This document shows positions 29,344 through 41,841 of a stretch of 64,000 bases of DNA, piece by piece (the stretch's first letter is position 1; every line of letters begins with the position of its first letter). This stretch comes from an uncultured Desulfobulbaceae bacterium (GTDB lineage: Bacteria; Desulfobacterota; Desulfobulbia; Desulfobulbales; Desulfocapsaceae). A program made the position numbers and the translations under genes. The notes beneath the pieces are model-generated. The model had not been told where the DNA came from, made no database searches, and saw only the letters and a list, made by a program, of their open reading frames with translations. The stretch is from assembly GCA_903887485.1 (NCBI GenBank), contig CAISPV010000003.1:26133-90132 (forward strand). The letters are read 5' to 3'.

Positions 29344-31545
29344 TTAGTCTCCTGTCGTTTTCAGTTTATTCTGTTCAGAAGGAGTGTCCGTGTCGCTTTC
29401 TTTTGGCGCTGACTCTTGTTGGTCGACTGGTTTTGGCAGTTCCGGCAAGGGCTGGTTCTCTATTCTTGTTGGCAGGAGTTTGGCCACATCTGCTTCCTGG
29501 TGCAGATCGGTAAATGGGCCGACTATGGTACAGGGAATAACTTGGCTGCCAAATTCGCTTAACCCCTTGTTTTCATCCTGGACAAGTTGTGGGGCGAGAG
29601 AGACGTTCAGTGTAACATTGAGTTGTCTGCCGACAAGATCAACCTCGCCGCCACCCGTTATTTGCATCAGCTCTGAGGTTGCTGTTAAATCGTCATTATA
29701 CAAGATTCCATCTTCAAGGATAGCAGTGCCGGTCAGACGGGTAAACTCTGTTGCCTCATCGTCTTCTGTCGTAGGTAGATATGTCTCCTGTCGGTGCAGG
29801 GCCCGTGCTGTTCGGATGAGCGGCAGGATCTTTAATGGCTCTATTGACCCGTTTGAAAATTCAAACCGCATCGTTCCCTTGCTATGACTCAGGATTTCCT
29901 TCCAGGTCAGGCCGTTGGTGTTGATGTCAGCCTCGACGAGCGCTTTGCCGGTCATCTCTTCCTTGCCGGTCATGTCCTGAAAGAGTGGTGCCAGCTGGAC
30001 TTTGTTGATTTTTTGTTTGATCTGAATCTGGGGGACATCTCCTGTAACATCCATTCTGGCCTCAAGTTTCATGCTGCCGTCATACAAATGGGCAGTTAAC
30101 GGTGCCAGTTGGATAATCCCATCTTTCCCGGCGATCTTCATCTGTACCTGTGACAATGCTGCCCCGCCCACTTGCAAGGAGTCGAGCTGCAGATCGAGTT
30201 GAAGAAGAAGGGGTTTGAGAAAATCTACCGGAATAAGAGGAGCAGAGGCCCTTGTTTGTCCTTCGGTTGCTGGCAGCACCCCCTTTTTTTTCGGGGCATA
30301 ATGGTCAAGATCCAAATGATTGATATGAATGGTTGCCTCATAGGCCGGGTTGCTTGCGTTTTGTCTCGTGACAGTTCCGGTCGCGGTTGTTTCATCCACC
30401 GTGACCGTAAGATCCGTAATTTCTGTTCTCTCCATATCGCCTTTGATCAGCATCCCTGCGCTCAAATGGGTCAGCGCGTCGGCATCCTGCAGGATCGGCA
30501 GGGTTGGTTTGAGTTGTTTCAGGAGATCTGCCGACGAACATTCAGGTATCTTGAGGGTGCCATTGAAACGGGGTGATGAGAAGTTTTCCAAAGTACCGCT
30601 GCCTTGCAGGGTGACATCTTCGTTGGTCAATGAAAAATCTTTTATGGTGATTTTTTGTGGTTGCAGCTGGATGTCACTGTTCGTTGCCAGGACGACCTTC
30701 AGGCCTCTTTTGGGCAGGGCCCTTCCCTTTATCGTCACTTCTATCCGTAAATCTTCGAGGAGCAGATGGGGGTCCTGCAAAAACAGGGTTGCATTTCCTT
30801 GCATGGCGATGTCGCCTGAACGAATAATAGCTGGTTTGCTCGCGGCCTTATTGTCCAGGGTAAGGTTAAAGTCAGCTTCAAAGGGGAACTGTCTTCCTTC
30901 CTTGAGACGACCGGTTTTAATCTGCAAATCTTTGAGCAGAATGACCTTGTCTGTCTGTCGATTCTCATAGCGCACGTTAATATGAGTCAGTTGCAGTTTG
31001 CCAAGATCAAGATCAATCGCATTCGGGAGTAATTTTTTCAGCCAAGACTGCCAGGGGACACTGTCTATGGTTGTTGGTTCGTCAGGTGCTTCTTCGGTGG
31101 TTTCGGTAATGGCTTCTGTTGCTGTTTCAACCGGTTCGGGCAGTTCTTGCCAATTGCTTATACCCTCTTTGCTACGCAGAAGATTCAAGGCGACGCCATC
31201 GAGCATGATGTCTTTCATGTGCAGGCGTTTTTGGAGCAGAAGAGACCAGAGCGAAAGTTCTATCTTTACTTGCTCGCTTTCAATAAAGGTGCTTTTTGAG
31301 AAGGGTGCAGTATTGGCAAGACGTACCTTGCCAAAGACGCAGGTCATATTGAGCCATGGGGAGATCTGCAGGTGGATATCACCAGAAAGAACCAGCTCTT
31401 TTCCCGTTTTTTCTCGAACCAGATCAGTGACGAGCGTCTTGTAATCATTGGGGTTGATCAGGTAGGGCAGGGCCAATATCAGCAGGAAAATGGACATGGC
31501 CAGACCAGACAGAATGCCCATAATCCATCGCAAACATGTAGTCAT
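29344..31545 (-). CDS. AsmA family protein
   Basis: 733 aa, N-terminal TM anchor, LVREKTGKELVLSGDIHLQISPWLNMTCVFGKVRLANTAPF typical AsmA N-terminus. Confidence 0.88.
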   Translation of the reverse strand: MTTCLRWIMGILSGLAMSIFLLILALPYLINPNDYKTLVTDLVREKTGKELVLSGDIHLQISPWLNMTCVFGKVRLANTAPFSKSTFIESEQVKIELSLWSLLLQKRLHMKDIMLDGVALNLLRSKEGISNWQELPEPVETATEAITETTEEAPDEPTTIDSVPWQSWLKKLLPNAIDLDLGKLQLTHINVRYENRQTDKVILLKDLQIKTGRLKEGRQFPFEADFNLTLDNKAASKPAIIRSGDIAMQGNATLFLQDPHLLLEDLRIEVTIKGRALPKRGLKVVLATNSDIQLQPQKITIKDFSLTNEDVTLQGSGTLENFSSPRFNGTLKIPECSSADLLKQLKPTLPILQDADALTHLSAGMLIKGDMERTEITDLTVTVDETTATGTVTRQNASNPAYEATIHINHLDLDHYAPKKKGVLPATEGQTRASAPLIPVDFLKPLLLQLDLQLDSLQVGGAALSQVQMKIAGKDGIIQLAPLTAHLYDGSMKLEARMDVTGDVPQIQIKQKINKVQLAPLFQDMTGKEEMTGKALVEADINTNGLTWKEILSHSKGTMRFEFSNGSIEPLKILPLIRTARALHRQETYLPTTEDDEATEFTRLTGTAILEDGILYNDDLTATSELMQITGGGEVDLVGRQLNVTLNVSLAPQLVQDENKGLSEFGSQVIPCTIVGPFTDLHQEADVAKLLPTRIENQPLPELPKPVDQQESAPKESDTDTPSEQNKLKTTGD

Positions 31546-31612
31546 CTTTTTCCTTTGTTAAATGAAGAGCTGTTGCGAAAGAACCATTTCATCTTTGACT
31601 GTTGTGTCACTA

Positions 31613-33658
<2,046 letters not shown>

Positions 33659-33847
33659 TTATTTGGGGGTCTGGAGCAGCGTTCCGCCTTTGGCGATGTT
33701 TTCATGCACAACTTCATCGATAAAGATGAGGATGGATTCAGGTGGCTTGGCCGCCTCCCTGGCAATGACCTCGGTTACTCCTTTACAGATATTTTCTTTC
33801 TGCTTTTTGCTTAACTTGCCGGCTACCCGGATGTTCACATAGGGCAT
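33659..33847 (-). CDS. 4-oxalocrotonate tautomerase family protein
   Basis: 62 aa MPYVNIRVAGKLSKKQKENICKGVTEVIAREAAKPPESILIFIDEV; N-terminal Pro after Met. Confidence 0.9.
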   Translation of the reverse strand: MPYVNIRVAGKLSKKQKENICKGVTEVIAREAAKPPESILIFIDEVVHENIAKGGTLLQTPK

Positions 33848-33971
33848 TTTCTTCTCCTTTTTTTATGGTGAGAACCTTGTTGGATTGTTGCATACTGTTT
33901 TCAAATATACCTTGTTTTTCTTCCGGCACCAAGGATTCGTCTTTTATTTTTTGGTCGTGCTCAGCCGCATT

Positions 33972-34505
33972 CTATCCGTGACAGCAGAACAGGTGAATCT
34001 CTTGAGGGATTTGCTCTTCTGCGATTCCAAGCTCACGGGCAAAAAGGGTGAGGTCATGAAAGCTGCAGTTGAAAACGACGGCCAGGGACGGCCGCGTGTC
34101 GGTCGAGTCAGGAGAGGGGGCAGGAGCGTTTGTGGGATGGGTGACTTTTTTGAGTAAAATCAGGAAGGCTTCTGCCGTGGTGCTGCGTAAGTTGTGATAG
34201 CTGATGTCCTGCCGTTTACAGAAGGCGACAAAACGGTGCCAGTTAAAAATAGCCCTCTGCACCCCTCGATAGACAGTGAGCTCCCGGTTCTCATAGCAAA
34301 GATCTCGCAGGATGATCTCCTGGTAGCGTGTGGCGGCAGCTTCTTGCAAAGAGCGCATTTCCTCCACACTTAATTGCAGTCGCGGGCCATTGAGGTCTTC
34401 CGTAAGATAATAGAATGCTGAGTGGAGGGCAATCTCCGGGATCTCTCCTGAATGACGAACGATAAGCCATTCGTCTTCCAGAAGTTCCTGGTGCGGGCGG
34501 GACAT
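33972..34505 (-). CDS. Hypothetical protein adjacent to hemA
   Basis: 177 aa ORF abutting hemA; no family recognised. Confidence 0.65.
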   Translation of the reverse strand: MSRPHQELLEDEWLIVRHSGEIPEIALHSAFYYLTEDLNGPRLQLSVEEMRSLQEAAATRYQEIILRDLCYENRELTVYRGVQRAIFNWHRFVAFCKRQDISYHNLRSTTAEAFLILLKKVTHPTNAPAPSPDSTDTRPSLAVVFNCSFHDLTLFARELGIAEEQIPQEIHLFCCHG

Positions 34506-35767
34506 CAGTCTTTATCTACCAGACCAAAGGCGGCGCGGATCATCTCTACCTTAACGTCATTCTGCTCTTTACAGCTTTCATTCTTGAGGAAAGAGACGGG
34601 GTCATGGAGAAGCTTTGAACTTATCGCGGAGGCCATTTTTTCAATCGCCTTTTGTTCATTGGTCGTAAGATGTTGCAGGCGGCTCAGGGTTCGTTCCAGC
34701 TCGGCCTGGCAGATGTCGTCCGCTTTTTTTCTGAGTGCGGTAATGGTGGGAACCACGGATAACCCCTCCATCCAATTCTGGAATTTCAAGGTCTCCTCAT
34801 CAACAATGCGGCGGGCCTTGACGGCTTCTTTGTCTCGTGCCGACTTGTTGATTTCTACCACATTATGCAGATCGTCAATGTCGTAGAGATAGACATTGTT
34901 CAGATCATTCAGTTCCGGATCCAGATCACGGGGAACGGCAATATCGATAAAAAAGATCGGCTCATTCCGGCGGGCGCGCATGATTGGTTTGACATCTTTT
35001 TTATGCAGGATAATGTTTGGCGCCCCAGTGGAGCTGATGACGATATCTGCCTGTTCAAGTTGAGAAAATAATTCATCGAGGGAAACGGCGGTCCCATTGA
35101 ATCGTTTGGCCAAATCCATAGCTCGGGACAGGGTTCGATTTGCTACCACCACCTTGCTTACACCCTGGCCAACCAGATGTTCGGCGGCAAGCTCTGCCAT
35201 CTCTCCTGCCCCGATCAGAAGGACATTTTTGTTCTCGAGAGTGCCGAAGATCTTTTTGGCAAGTTCAACCGCAGCATAGCTGATAGAGACGGCGGAGGCG
35301 CCGATCTGGGTCTCGCTGCGTACTCGTTTGGCTACGGAAAAAGATTTATGCAGCAGTCTGTTCAGGACTGGCCCGGTACATTTAGCCTCATCGGCATGGC
35401 GATAGGCCTCTTTCAGTTGCCCCAGGATCTGGGCCTCTCCCACAATCATGGAATCAAGGCTGGTAGAGACCATAAAAAGGTGATGCACGGCCTCATTGTT
35501 GCGGTAGATATAGAGATAGTCCTGACGTTGTTCCGGCGCCACCGAAGTACCAAAAAGAAGTTTGGCTATATCCTCTTCCACTTGGGCGTTGGCCTGAGCA
35601 ACAACGACTATTTCCACCCGGTTGCAGGTGGAAAGCAGATAACATTCCTTGCAGCCGGCAATGCTGCGAAGGGCATGCAAGGGTTCCTCGTAACCCTTGC
35701 CAACGGCCAACTGTTCGCGCACGGCCAGAGGGGTTGTTTTATGATTCACCCCCAGTAGTAGAATCAT
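34505..35767 (-). CDS. hemA: Glutamyl-tRNA reductase
   Basis: MILLLGVNHKTTPLAVREQLA, YLLSTCNRVEIV, GAGEMAELAAEHL; start trimmed to M at 35767. Confidence 0.96.
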   Translation of the reverse strand: MILLLGVNHKTTPLAVREQLAVGKGYEEPLHALRSIAGCKECYLLSTCNRVEIVVVAQANAQVEEDIAKLLFGTSVAPEQRQDYLYIYRNNEAVHHLFMVSTSLDSMIVGEAQILGQLKEAYRHADEAKCTGPVLNRLLHKSFSVAKRVRSETQIGASAVSISYAAVELAKKIFGTLENKNVLLIGAGEMAELAAEHLVGQGVSKVVVANRTLSRAMDLAKRFNGTAVSLDELFSQLEQADIVISSTGAPNIILHKKDVKPIMRARRNEPIFFIDIAVPRDLDPELNDLNNVYLYDIDDLHNVVEINKSARDKEAVKARRIVDEETLKFQNWMEGLSVVPTITALRKKADDICQAELERTLSRLQHLTTNEQKAIEKMASAISSKLLHDPVSFLKNESCKEQNDVKVEMIRAAFGLVDKD

Positions 35768-35768
35768 A

Positions 35769-36599
35769 TCACTGGGCATAGCTGTGCACACCTCCGAGTA
35801 GAAACGTTACTCCCCAAAGGGTAAAGAGCACTGAGGCAAAACCGATAACGGCCATGACCGCTGCTCGTTTTCCTCGCAAGCCGGCGGAAAAACGCTGATG
35901 AATTTGGGCGGCATAGAGAAACCAGGTAATCAGTGACCAGGTCTCTTTTGGATCCCATTGCCAGTAGGCTCCCCAGGCTTGATGGGCCCATATAGATCCG
36001 GTTATGATGCCAAGGGTCAACAGGACAAAACCGGTGGCCAGGCAGTGGCTGTTTAATTGATCCAGGGAATCGAGCGAGGGCAGACGGGTGAAGAAATAGC
36101 CAAATCGCTTGCTTTTCAGTTCGCGTTCCTGCAGGAGATACATGATCCCGCCACAAAATGCCAGGGCCAGAAAAGCATACGATATCACTGAAATGCCGGC
36201 ATGGACTGGCAGCCACCAGCTTTGCAGGGCTGGTGGCAGTGGATTTATGGTACGGGATGCGCCGGCGGCAAGCAGGAGGAGGATAAAAAGCAAGAGGGAG
36301 ATAAAAGCGCCAAAATTTTTGACTGTATATCGCCACCGGAAGGAAAAATAGGCCCAAGTTACCGACCAGGCAAAAAAAACAATCGTTTCATGCTGCGAAG
36401 TAATGGGTGTATATCCGGTCTGCAGATACCGGAACAGGATATACAGGGTCTGCAGAATGCCTGCGGTCAACAGGGTCAGTCTGGCAAGATTTCTGATGCT
36501 TTTCTTTTGCTTGACAAAAAAGATGCCATACAAGATCAGGGCGGTAAAACTTACAGCCAGAACCACCCAAAAAAGTAAGTAACTTATTTCACCCATCAT
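35769..36599 (-). CDS. Cytochrome c assembly / HemX (CcsA-like) membrane protein
   Basis: Multi-TM with WGAYWQWDPKETWSLITWFLYA (tryptophan-rich heme-handling motif). Confidence 0.9.
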   Translation of the reverse strand: MMGEISYLLFWVVLAVSFTALILYGIFFVKQKKSIRNLARLTLLTAGILQTLYILFRYLQTGYTPITSQHETIVFFAWSVTWAYFSFRWRYTVKNFGAFISLLLFILLLLAAGASRTINPLPPALQSWWLPVHAGISVISYAFLALAFCGGIMYLLQERELKSKRFGYFFTRLPSLDSLDQLNSHCLATGFVLLTLGIITGSIWAHQAWGAYWQWDPKETWSLITWFLYAAQIHQRFSAGLRGKRAAVMAVIGFASVLFTLWGVTFLLGGVHSYAQ

Positions 36600-36680
36600 T
36601 ATTATTCAGATTAAGGAATGAATCTCAGGAGAACAAACCAGCATTTAGGCATGCATGCTGCCTTACAGTACGTCGCATGG

Positions 36681-37352
36681 TCAATATCCTCGCATCTTCT
36701 GTACTATATATTTTGCATTTATTTCCGGTGGCAGAATTTTATATAGTTGTTCCTGCAGAAGTTGCCACTCTTTTTTTTTGAGAAGAGAAAGGATGTCGGT
36801 CTGGATAATCCTTGCAAACAGCAGGTTATGTTTTTCTTGGGAAGAACCTTGGCCTACTGTAAGTCGCCGAATCTCAGTAAGAAGTTTCACGAGATCGCCA
36901 TATTCCGGCCCATAGCGCAGTTCCAGCTCTTTGCGGATAGTGGCGGCCAGGGCCGGACTGCCGCCACCCGTTGAGATTGCGATCAGAAGTTCGCCCCGGC
37001 GGATGGTGGCGGCGGTTTGAAAGGTGCAGGCGCCGGGATTGTCGGCAATATTGACCGGAATCCTCCGTTCTCTGGCCTCGGTCGCTATCTGATGCTGAAC
37101 CTCTGGGCAGTTAGTCAAGGCAAAGGCCAGGATTGCTTCCTGCAGATCGCCTGTCATGTATGTCCTCGGTACCCATTCCAGGTTGTTCTTGTCTATGAGT
37201 TGTTTTAGCTCGAGAGAGATTTCAGGGCTAATAATCCGTACTCGGGCATCACAGAGCAGGAGAGCTGTTATTTTGCGGGTGGCAACGGCGCCACCACCTA
37301 TGACTACACAGAGTTGACCAGCAATATTCAGATTGATTGGGTAAAAGGCCAT
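36681..37352 (-). CDS. Precorrin-2 dehydrogenase/sirohydrochlorin ferrochelatase (CysG N-terminal/Met8-like)
   Basis: MAFYPINLNIAGQLCVVIGGGAVATRKITALLLCDARVRIISPEIS..., IPVNIADNPGACTFQTAATIRRGELLIAISTGGGSPALA. Confidence 0.93.
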   Translation of the reverse strand: MAFYPINLNIAGQLCVVIGGGAVATRKITALLLCDARVRIISPEISLELKQLIDKNNLEWVPRTYMTGDLQEAILAFALTNCPEVQHQIATEARERRIPVNIADNPGACTFQTAATIRRGELLIAISTGGGSPALAATIRKELELRYGPEYGDLVKLLTEIRRLTVGQGSSQEKHNLLFARIIQTDILSLLKKKEWQLLQEQLYKILPPEINAKYIVQKMRGY

Positions 37353-37633
37353 ATCTTTCCGTGGTTCAGTCCTTTTTACAGCACAGTAAAGAGATAGATT
37401 AGAGATAGATTAATTGTCAGGTGCGATAACGAAATAACCAATCCGTTGCGCAGGCCAAGGCCGGAGTCTCGATTTCAACTTGTTTACCTGATAGAGAGTC
37501 GCTTGCTTCAGGGGTCGCCCCGGCGGAAGAGAGTTTTGATCATTTTTTTTGTGGTTCCTGATGCCGGTCAAGGTGTCTCAATGTTCCGGTTATTTCTGAA
37601 CGACGGTTTGCGGCTATATCCCCCAAAAAAAAA

Positions 37634-37669
37634 GAAGGGGCTGATTGATGTAACTCAATCAGCCCCTTC
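37634..37669 (-). terminator. Rho-independent terminator downstream of the small secreted-protein gene
   Basis: Perfect 15-bp stem gaaggggctgattga-tgtaac-tcaatcagccccttc; T run on the minus strand (aaaaaaaaa on plus at 37625-37633). Confidence 0.92.
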
Positions 37670-37698
37670 AAACTAACTAAAAACAAGGATTATGTCAA

Positions 37699-37941
37699 TT
37701 AGCAACCTTCGATAGCAGCCTTCTTGCCGGCAGCAATTTTTCCATCTTTTACAGTTACTTTGTCGCCAACTTTTGCAGCGCCATCAGCAGTTGCCGTGGT
37801 ACCATCATCACAGGTTACGGTTACTTTTGTACCATCAACGGCCTTAACAACACCGGTGCAGGCAAAAGAAGAAGCAGCACAAACCATGAATGACAGAGCA
37901 ACAACGACAGAAACTATTCCTTTTTTCATTTTTTTCTCCAA
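37699..37941 (-). CDS. Small secreted hypothetical protein
   Basis: 80 aa with signal peptide and compact beta-rich ACTGVVKAVDGTKVTVTCDDGTTATADGAAKVGDKVTVKDG; dedicated terminator. Confidence 0.8.
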   Translation of the reverse strand: MEKKMKKGIVSVVVALSFMVCAASSFACTGVVKAVDGTKVTVTCDDGTTATADGAAKVGDKVTVKDGKIAAGKKAAIEGC

Positions 37942-38054
37942 GAGTATTAGATTATTCTTATCTGGATTATTCCAGGATTAAACAAGCTATTCTTGAGCAA
38001 GAATTTACTCATCTGGTGGGTATATGTCAATTGAAAATCCGACAATAATGAATG

Positions 38055-38558
38055 CTAATTCATTATTTTTTTGATGTCCTGTTCAAGAACTGCGTGGGGG
38101 ACATAGCCTGGATATTTTTTGACCACATTTCCTTCTTTGTTGATAAGAAATGAGGTGGGAATACCGACTACTCCGCCAAAATTACGGGTAGTGGTTGCGT
38201 CTGCCATCAAAACAGGATAGTTGATGGAACGTTTTTCAACAAGCTTTGCAACAACGTCTGCTCCTCCTTCATCGACAGAAAGCCCTACCACTGAAAAATT
38301 CGCCTTGGAGAATTGCTGGTGTAATTCTATCAGTGTCGGGACTTCTTGCATGCAGGGAGGGCACCAGGTTGCAAAAAAGGTTACGAGTAAGGTCTTTCCT
38401 GCAAAGTCGGCGCTGTTGACTGTAGAGCCACTGACGGCATTGGGGAGGCTAAATGAGGGCATCTTTGCCGCTGCATAGGCGGTACTGATGGAAAACAGCA
38501 GGCAGAAGACTATGGTTTGTGCTACTTTACCGAGAAAGGTGTTGGCAATTATTTTCAT
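38055..38558 (-). CDS. TlpA family thiol:disulfide reductase
   Basis: Signal peptide; TFFATWCPPCMQEVPTLIEL (CxxC thioredoxin fold); GIPTSFLINKEG. Confidence 0.93.
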   Translation of the reverse strand: MKIIANTFLGKVAQTIVFCLLFSISTAYAAAKMPSFSLPNAVSGSTVNSADFAGKTLLVTFFATWCPPCMQEVPTLIELHQQFSKANFSVVGLSVDEGGADVVAKLVEKRSINYPVLMADATTTRNFGGVVGIPTSFLINKEGNVVKKYPGYVPHAVLEQDIKKIMN

Positions 38559-38920
38559 TCACTTGACTCCAGATTATTAGTAAAATTTTTTACATTACTT
38601 ACATTACAAGACCATAAAGTATGTTATTTCTGCAGAAAGTCAACCGATAAAGAAGGGATCGTTGGTGATAGTAAGAGAAATTGCCATTATATGATAAAAG
38701 GATCATAACATGATGTGGCAAAATACATTTTATGGTACATTCATTTACTGAAAAAAGAGTCAGGAGTTGTTAAGGAGCGAGCAATGCTTTTCTGGTCATT
38801 TTCTTCCGGCTCCTTAGTCATTCCCGTCATTATAAGGTTAATGTTGTCCTTGAATGACGGCTTAAGGGCTTTTTGTTTGTAAATTTATTTTCTCTTTCCC
38901 TGGATTTTTAAGGTGCTCCC

Positions 38921-39940
38921 ATGAATATCTTATCTGTTGTCGCACGTTTTTTGTCTTTTTCTGGAGCAACCATTCTGCTTTTCCTGCCTCTTGTTTTTCC
39001 TGGGAATTGCTTTGCTGAACTGGTTGATCGGGTTGTCGCGGTTGTGAATGATGATGTTATCACTATGTCGGAAGTCAATGAAGAAGGGCGAGGTTTCTTT
39101 CAGAAAATAACGGAACAGGCTCCAGCCGCAGAACTGGCTGCGGCCCTTAGACGCGGCAGAGAAGAAGTGCTTAATGGACTTATCGATAAAAAACTTATTG
39201 CCCAGGAAGCGGTAAAACAGAAGGTAACAGTTACTGATGCGGAACTTGAGGCCGCGTTCAAGCAGATGATTGCGACTAATAATATGAATCCTGAACAGTT
39301 CCGTGATCAATTAAGCAATCTGGGCATGACCGAGGAGATTTATCGGGATAATTTAAGAAATCAAATACTGCAAAGTAAACTTATTAATTATGAGGTACGC
39401 TCAAAGATTATTATTACCGATGATATGATTCTTGATTATTATGATACCCGTTACACCAAACATGTGGAGAAAGGTGGTTATTATCTCCTGCAGATGGGTT
39501 TTGTCTGGAAAAAAGATCCAAAGAATCTTGACCAAGTAGATGCATCCATAAAATTGGATGCCAAAAAGAAGGCGGAGCGAGTGCGCGGCTTAGTGGACAG
39601 CGGTCAGGATTTTTCAACGCTTGCTAAGAAGTTTTCAGAACTCCCCTCGGCTGCAGATGGCGGGAATATTGGAACATTCCAAAAAGAGGAAATGGCAGAC
39701 TATATGTGGACGGCCATCTCTCCCCTTAAGTCTGGTCAAGTAAGCAAGGTTGTGGAGACACCTGACGGATATCAGTTTTTTAAACTTCTTTCCAGTCAGG
39801 ATGGGGGCGTTGTGTTTCAGGCCCCATACGAATCGGTGAAAGAAGAGATAAAAAAAACACTGTATGAAGAAAAAATGAAAAAGGAATTTGAGGCCTGGGT
39901 CAAAAAAATTAAAGAGGCCTCATATATTAACAGGATGTAA
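38921..39940 (+). CDS. SurA-like periplasmic peptidyl-prolyl isomerase
   Basis: Signal peptide, LVDRVVAVVNDDVITMSEV (SurA N-terminal) and FSTLAKKFSELPSAADGGNIGTFQKEEM parvulin domain. Confidence 0.9.
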   Translation: MNILSVVARFLSFSGATILLFLPLVFPGNCFAELVDRVVAVVNDDVITMSEVNEEGRGFFQKITEQAPAAELAAALRRGREEVLNGLIDKKLIAQEAVKQKVTVTDAELEAAFKQMIATNNMNPEQFRDQLSNLGMTEEIYRDNLRNQILQSKLINYEVRSKIIITDDMILDYYDTRYTKHVEKGGYYLLQMGFVWKKDPKNLDQVDASIKLDAKKKAERVRGLVDSGQDFSTLAKKFSELPSAADGGNIGTFQKEEMADYMWTAISPLKSGQVSKVVETPDGYQFFKLLSSQDGGVVFQAPYESVKEEIKKTLYEEKMKKEFEAWVKKIKEASYINRM

Positions 39941-40011
39941 AGTCTTCAAGGGATTGTTTGGTCGAAGGTTTGGTGGGCGAGCTTGCGCTCTGGACGGGGA
40001 AGTAGGGGCGA

Positions 40012-40821
40012 ATGGAGCCCCAGAATCTGAACAGTTATTATCTCATGCCCGAGCCTGGTAAAGAGTCTGCCGCGATTGTCCTTGACTGTCATGATCATGG
40101 TGAAGCGGATCAGATCGTTACTTTTTACTGCCGAGATATCGGGAGGATGACGGGTATTGCCAAGGGGGCAAAACGGAGTCAAAAGCGCTTTGTCAACAAG
40201 CTTGAACTCTTTAGTCTCCTCTCCATCCGGTATACGGAACCACGGCACGGCAATCTGGTCTTTATCGTCGAGGCGGAACTGCTCGAGAGCTTTATCCATC
40301 TTCGACAGAGCATGTCGCTCTATATGGCGGCCACAGTTCTTCGTGAACTGACCCTTGTGGCAACCCGTGACCTTGATGGTGATGATGGATTCTTCTCTCT
40401 TCTGCACTGGGGGCTGCAGGCGCTGGAGACTGGACGACCTGATCTGACCGTTCTGGCCTTGTTTCAAATAAAATATTTTGAGCAGATAGGCTACCGGCCC
40501 AATTTCAGCTCCTGTCTGCGATGTAATCAGCCATTTGGTGTCATCCGAGGCTATGGTTTTGATAGCCGGGCTGGGAGTATCGTGTGTCGATATTGTCAGA
40601 CAGAGCGGGGACAGGCACCAGTTCTACCCCTTTCTCAGGGGACGATCAAAATCCTGGCATCAGCCCAGAATCAACCCCTGGACCGTTTGCATCGGCTTCA
40701 TTTGTCTGGTTCCAGTCTTCACGAAGCACTTTCCCTTTTGTATCATTATGGACGGCATCTGTTGCAGCGAGAGATCTGCTCCTTGAAACTACTCAGTGAT
40801 GCTCATTGGCGAGGACGATAA
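40012..40821 (+). CDS. recO: DNA repair protein RecO
   Basis: OB-fold N-term ESAAIVLDCHDHGEADQIVTFYCRDIGRMTGIAKGAKRSQKRF; CLRCNQPF...CRYC zinc motif. Confidence 0.9.
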   Translation: MEPQNLNSYYLMPEPGKESAAIVLDCHDHGEADQIVTFYCRDIGRMTGIAKGAKRSQKRFVNKLELFSLLSIRYTEPRHGNLVFIVEAELLESFIHLRQSMSLYMAATVLRELTLVATRDLDGDDGFFSLLHWGLQALETGRPDLTVLALFQIKYFEQIGYRPNFSSCLRCNQPFGVIRGYGFDSRAGSIVCRYCQTERGQAPVLPLSQGTIKILASAQNQPLDRLHRLHLSGSSLHEALSLLYHYGRHLLQREICSLKLLSDAHWRGR

Positions 40822-40843
40822 AAACGGACGAGCATAATAATGC

Positions 40844-41788
40844 TCAGAGATATTGCAGTTCCCCGCTATGTTCAATAATTTGATTGCCATCGTCAAGTCG
40901 CATGACAATGGCGCCATCGGGCCTGATTCCAGTCACCCTTGCCTCGTATTGCGGTTTTTTTTGGATATCATAACCATAGAGTACTCGTCTTCCCAGGGTG
41001 TCCGATAAATTCTTCCACTGCTCAAGCAGGAGATGATCTTTCTGTCCTTCCGAATCGCCTGAATCTTCCCAGGAAAAATCACGGTGCAGGTCTTGTTCTT
41101 CTTCGTAACAGAGGATTCCTATATTCCAGATCATCTTTGCTAAAAATGAAATGGTAAAGTCATGGAGATTGACTGGGGTGCCCAGGGTATGGCTCAGTGA
41201 TACCGCCAGATTGGCCAAGGTTTCAGGAAAGCAGTTATTGTTAATGTTGATCCCAAAACCAAGCAGATGGTATTCCTCTCCATAGTGGGGACTGCGAAAA
41301 CTTTCCACCAGAAAACCACCGATTTTTTGTCCGGAAACCAGGACATCATTGACCCAACGCACACAGGCCTTCTTGGCGCCCAGATCACGAACGGCCTCGC
41401 AACAGGCAACTCCAAGAGCAAGAGGCAAGAGGGTTCTGGCCCGGGGCATGAAGGTATCGGCCAAAATTATACAACCCCAGAGCCCGCCTATCGGGGCGTG
41501 CCAGGTACGAGCAAATCGACCCTTTGAGTGAATCAGCGTGTCGGCAAGAATCACGGTTCCGCTGGCCGCTGAACCGCCTATCTCTTCATAATTGATAATA
41601 TGCTGGCGGGCTTGTTCCATGGCCCTGCCCATTGAAGAATGGCACTGAATCACTGAGCCGATAATGGCCCCATAACGAATGATTTTTTCAGGAGAGGGAT
41701 ACTGGGGATTCTGTCGGCGGTTGGGTAGTTCATGCTTCCTGAGGTATTCCTGCAAAGAAGCAGGGGTCGGGCGATTTATTGCCGTCAT
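40844..41788 (-). CDS. birA: Biotin-[acetyl-CoA-carboxylase] ligase
   Basis: ILADTLIHSKGRFARTWHAPIGGLWGCIIL, KKACVRWVNDVLVSGQKIGGFLVE. Confidence 0.93.
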   Translation of the reverse strand: MTAINRPTPASLQEYLRKHELPNRRQNPQYPSPEKIIRYGAIIGSVIQCHSSMGRAMEQARQHIINYEEIGGSAASGTVILADTLIHSKGRFARTWHAPIGGLWGCIILADTFMPRARTLLPLALGVACCEAVRDLGAKKACVRWVNDVLVSGQKIGGFLVESFRSPHYGEEYHLLGFGININNNCFPETLANLAVSLSHTLGTPVNLHDFTISFLAKMIWNIGILCYEEEQDLHRDFSWEDSGDSEGQKDHLLLEQWKNLSDTLGRRVLYGYDIQKKPQYEARVTGIRPDGAIVMRLDDGNQIIEHSGELQYL

Positions 41789-41841
41789 GAAAGTGGTACA
41801 AAAAAGAATTTCAGCATAAGGGATAAGCTATTAAGGAACCT

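Noticed and set aside
38771-38816. Possible further repeat copy: taaggagc ... gctcctta upstream of the surA-like gene
   Set aside because: Only 8-bp arms match; the core GCCGTTA/GCGGCATAAGG motifs are absent, so it is not counted as a family member.
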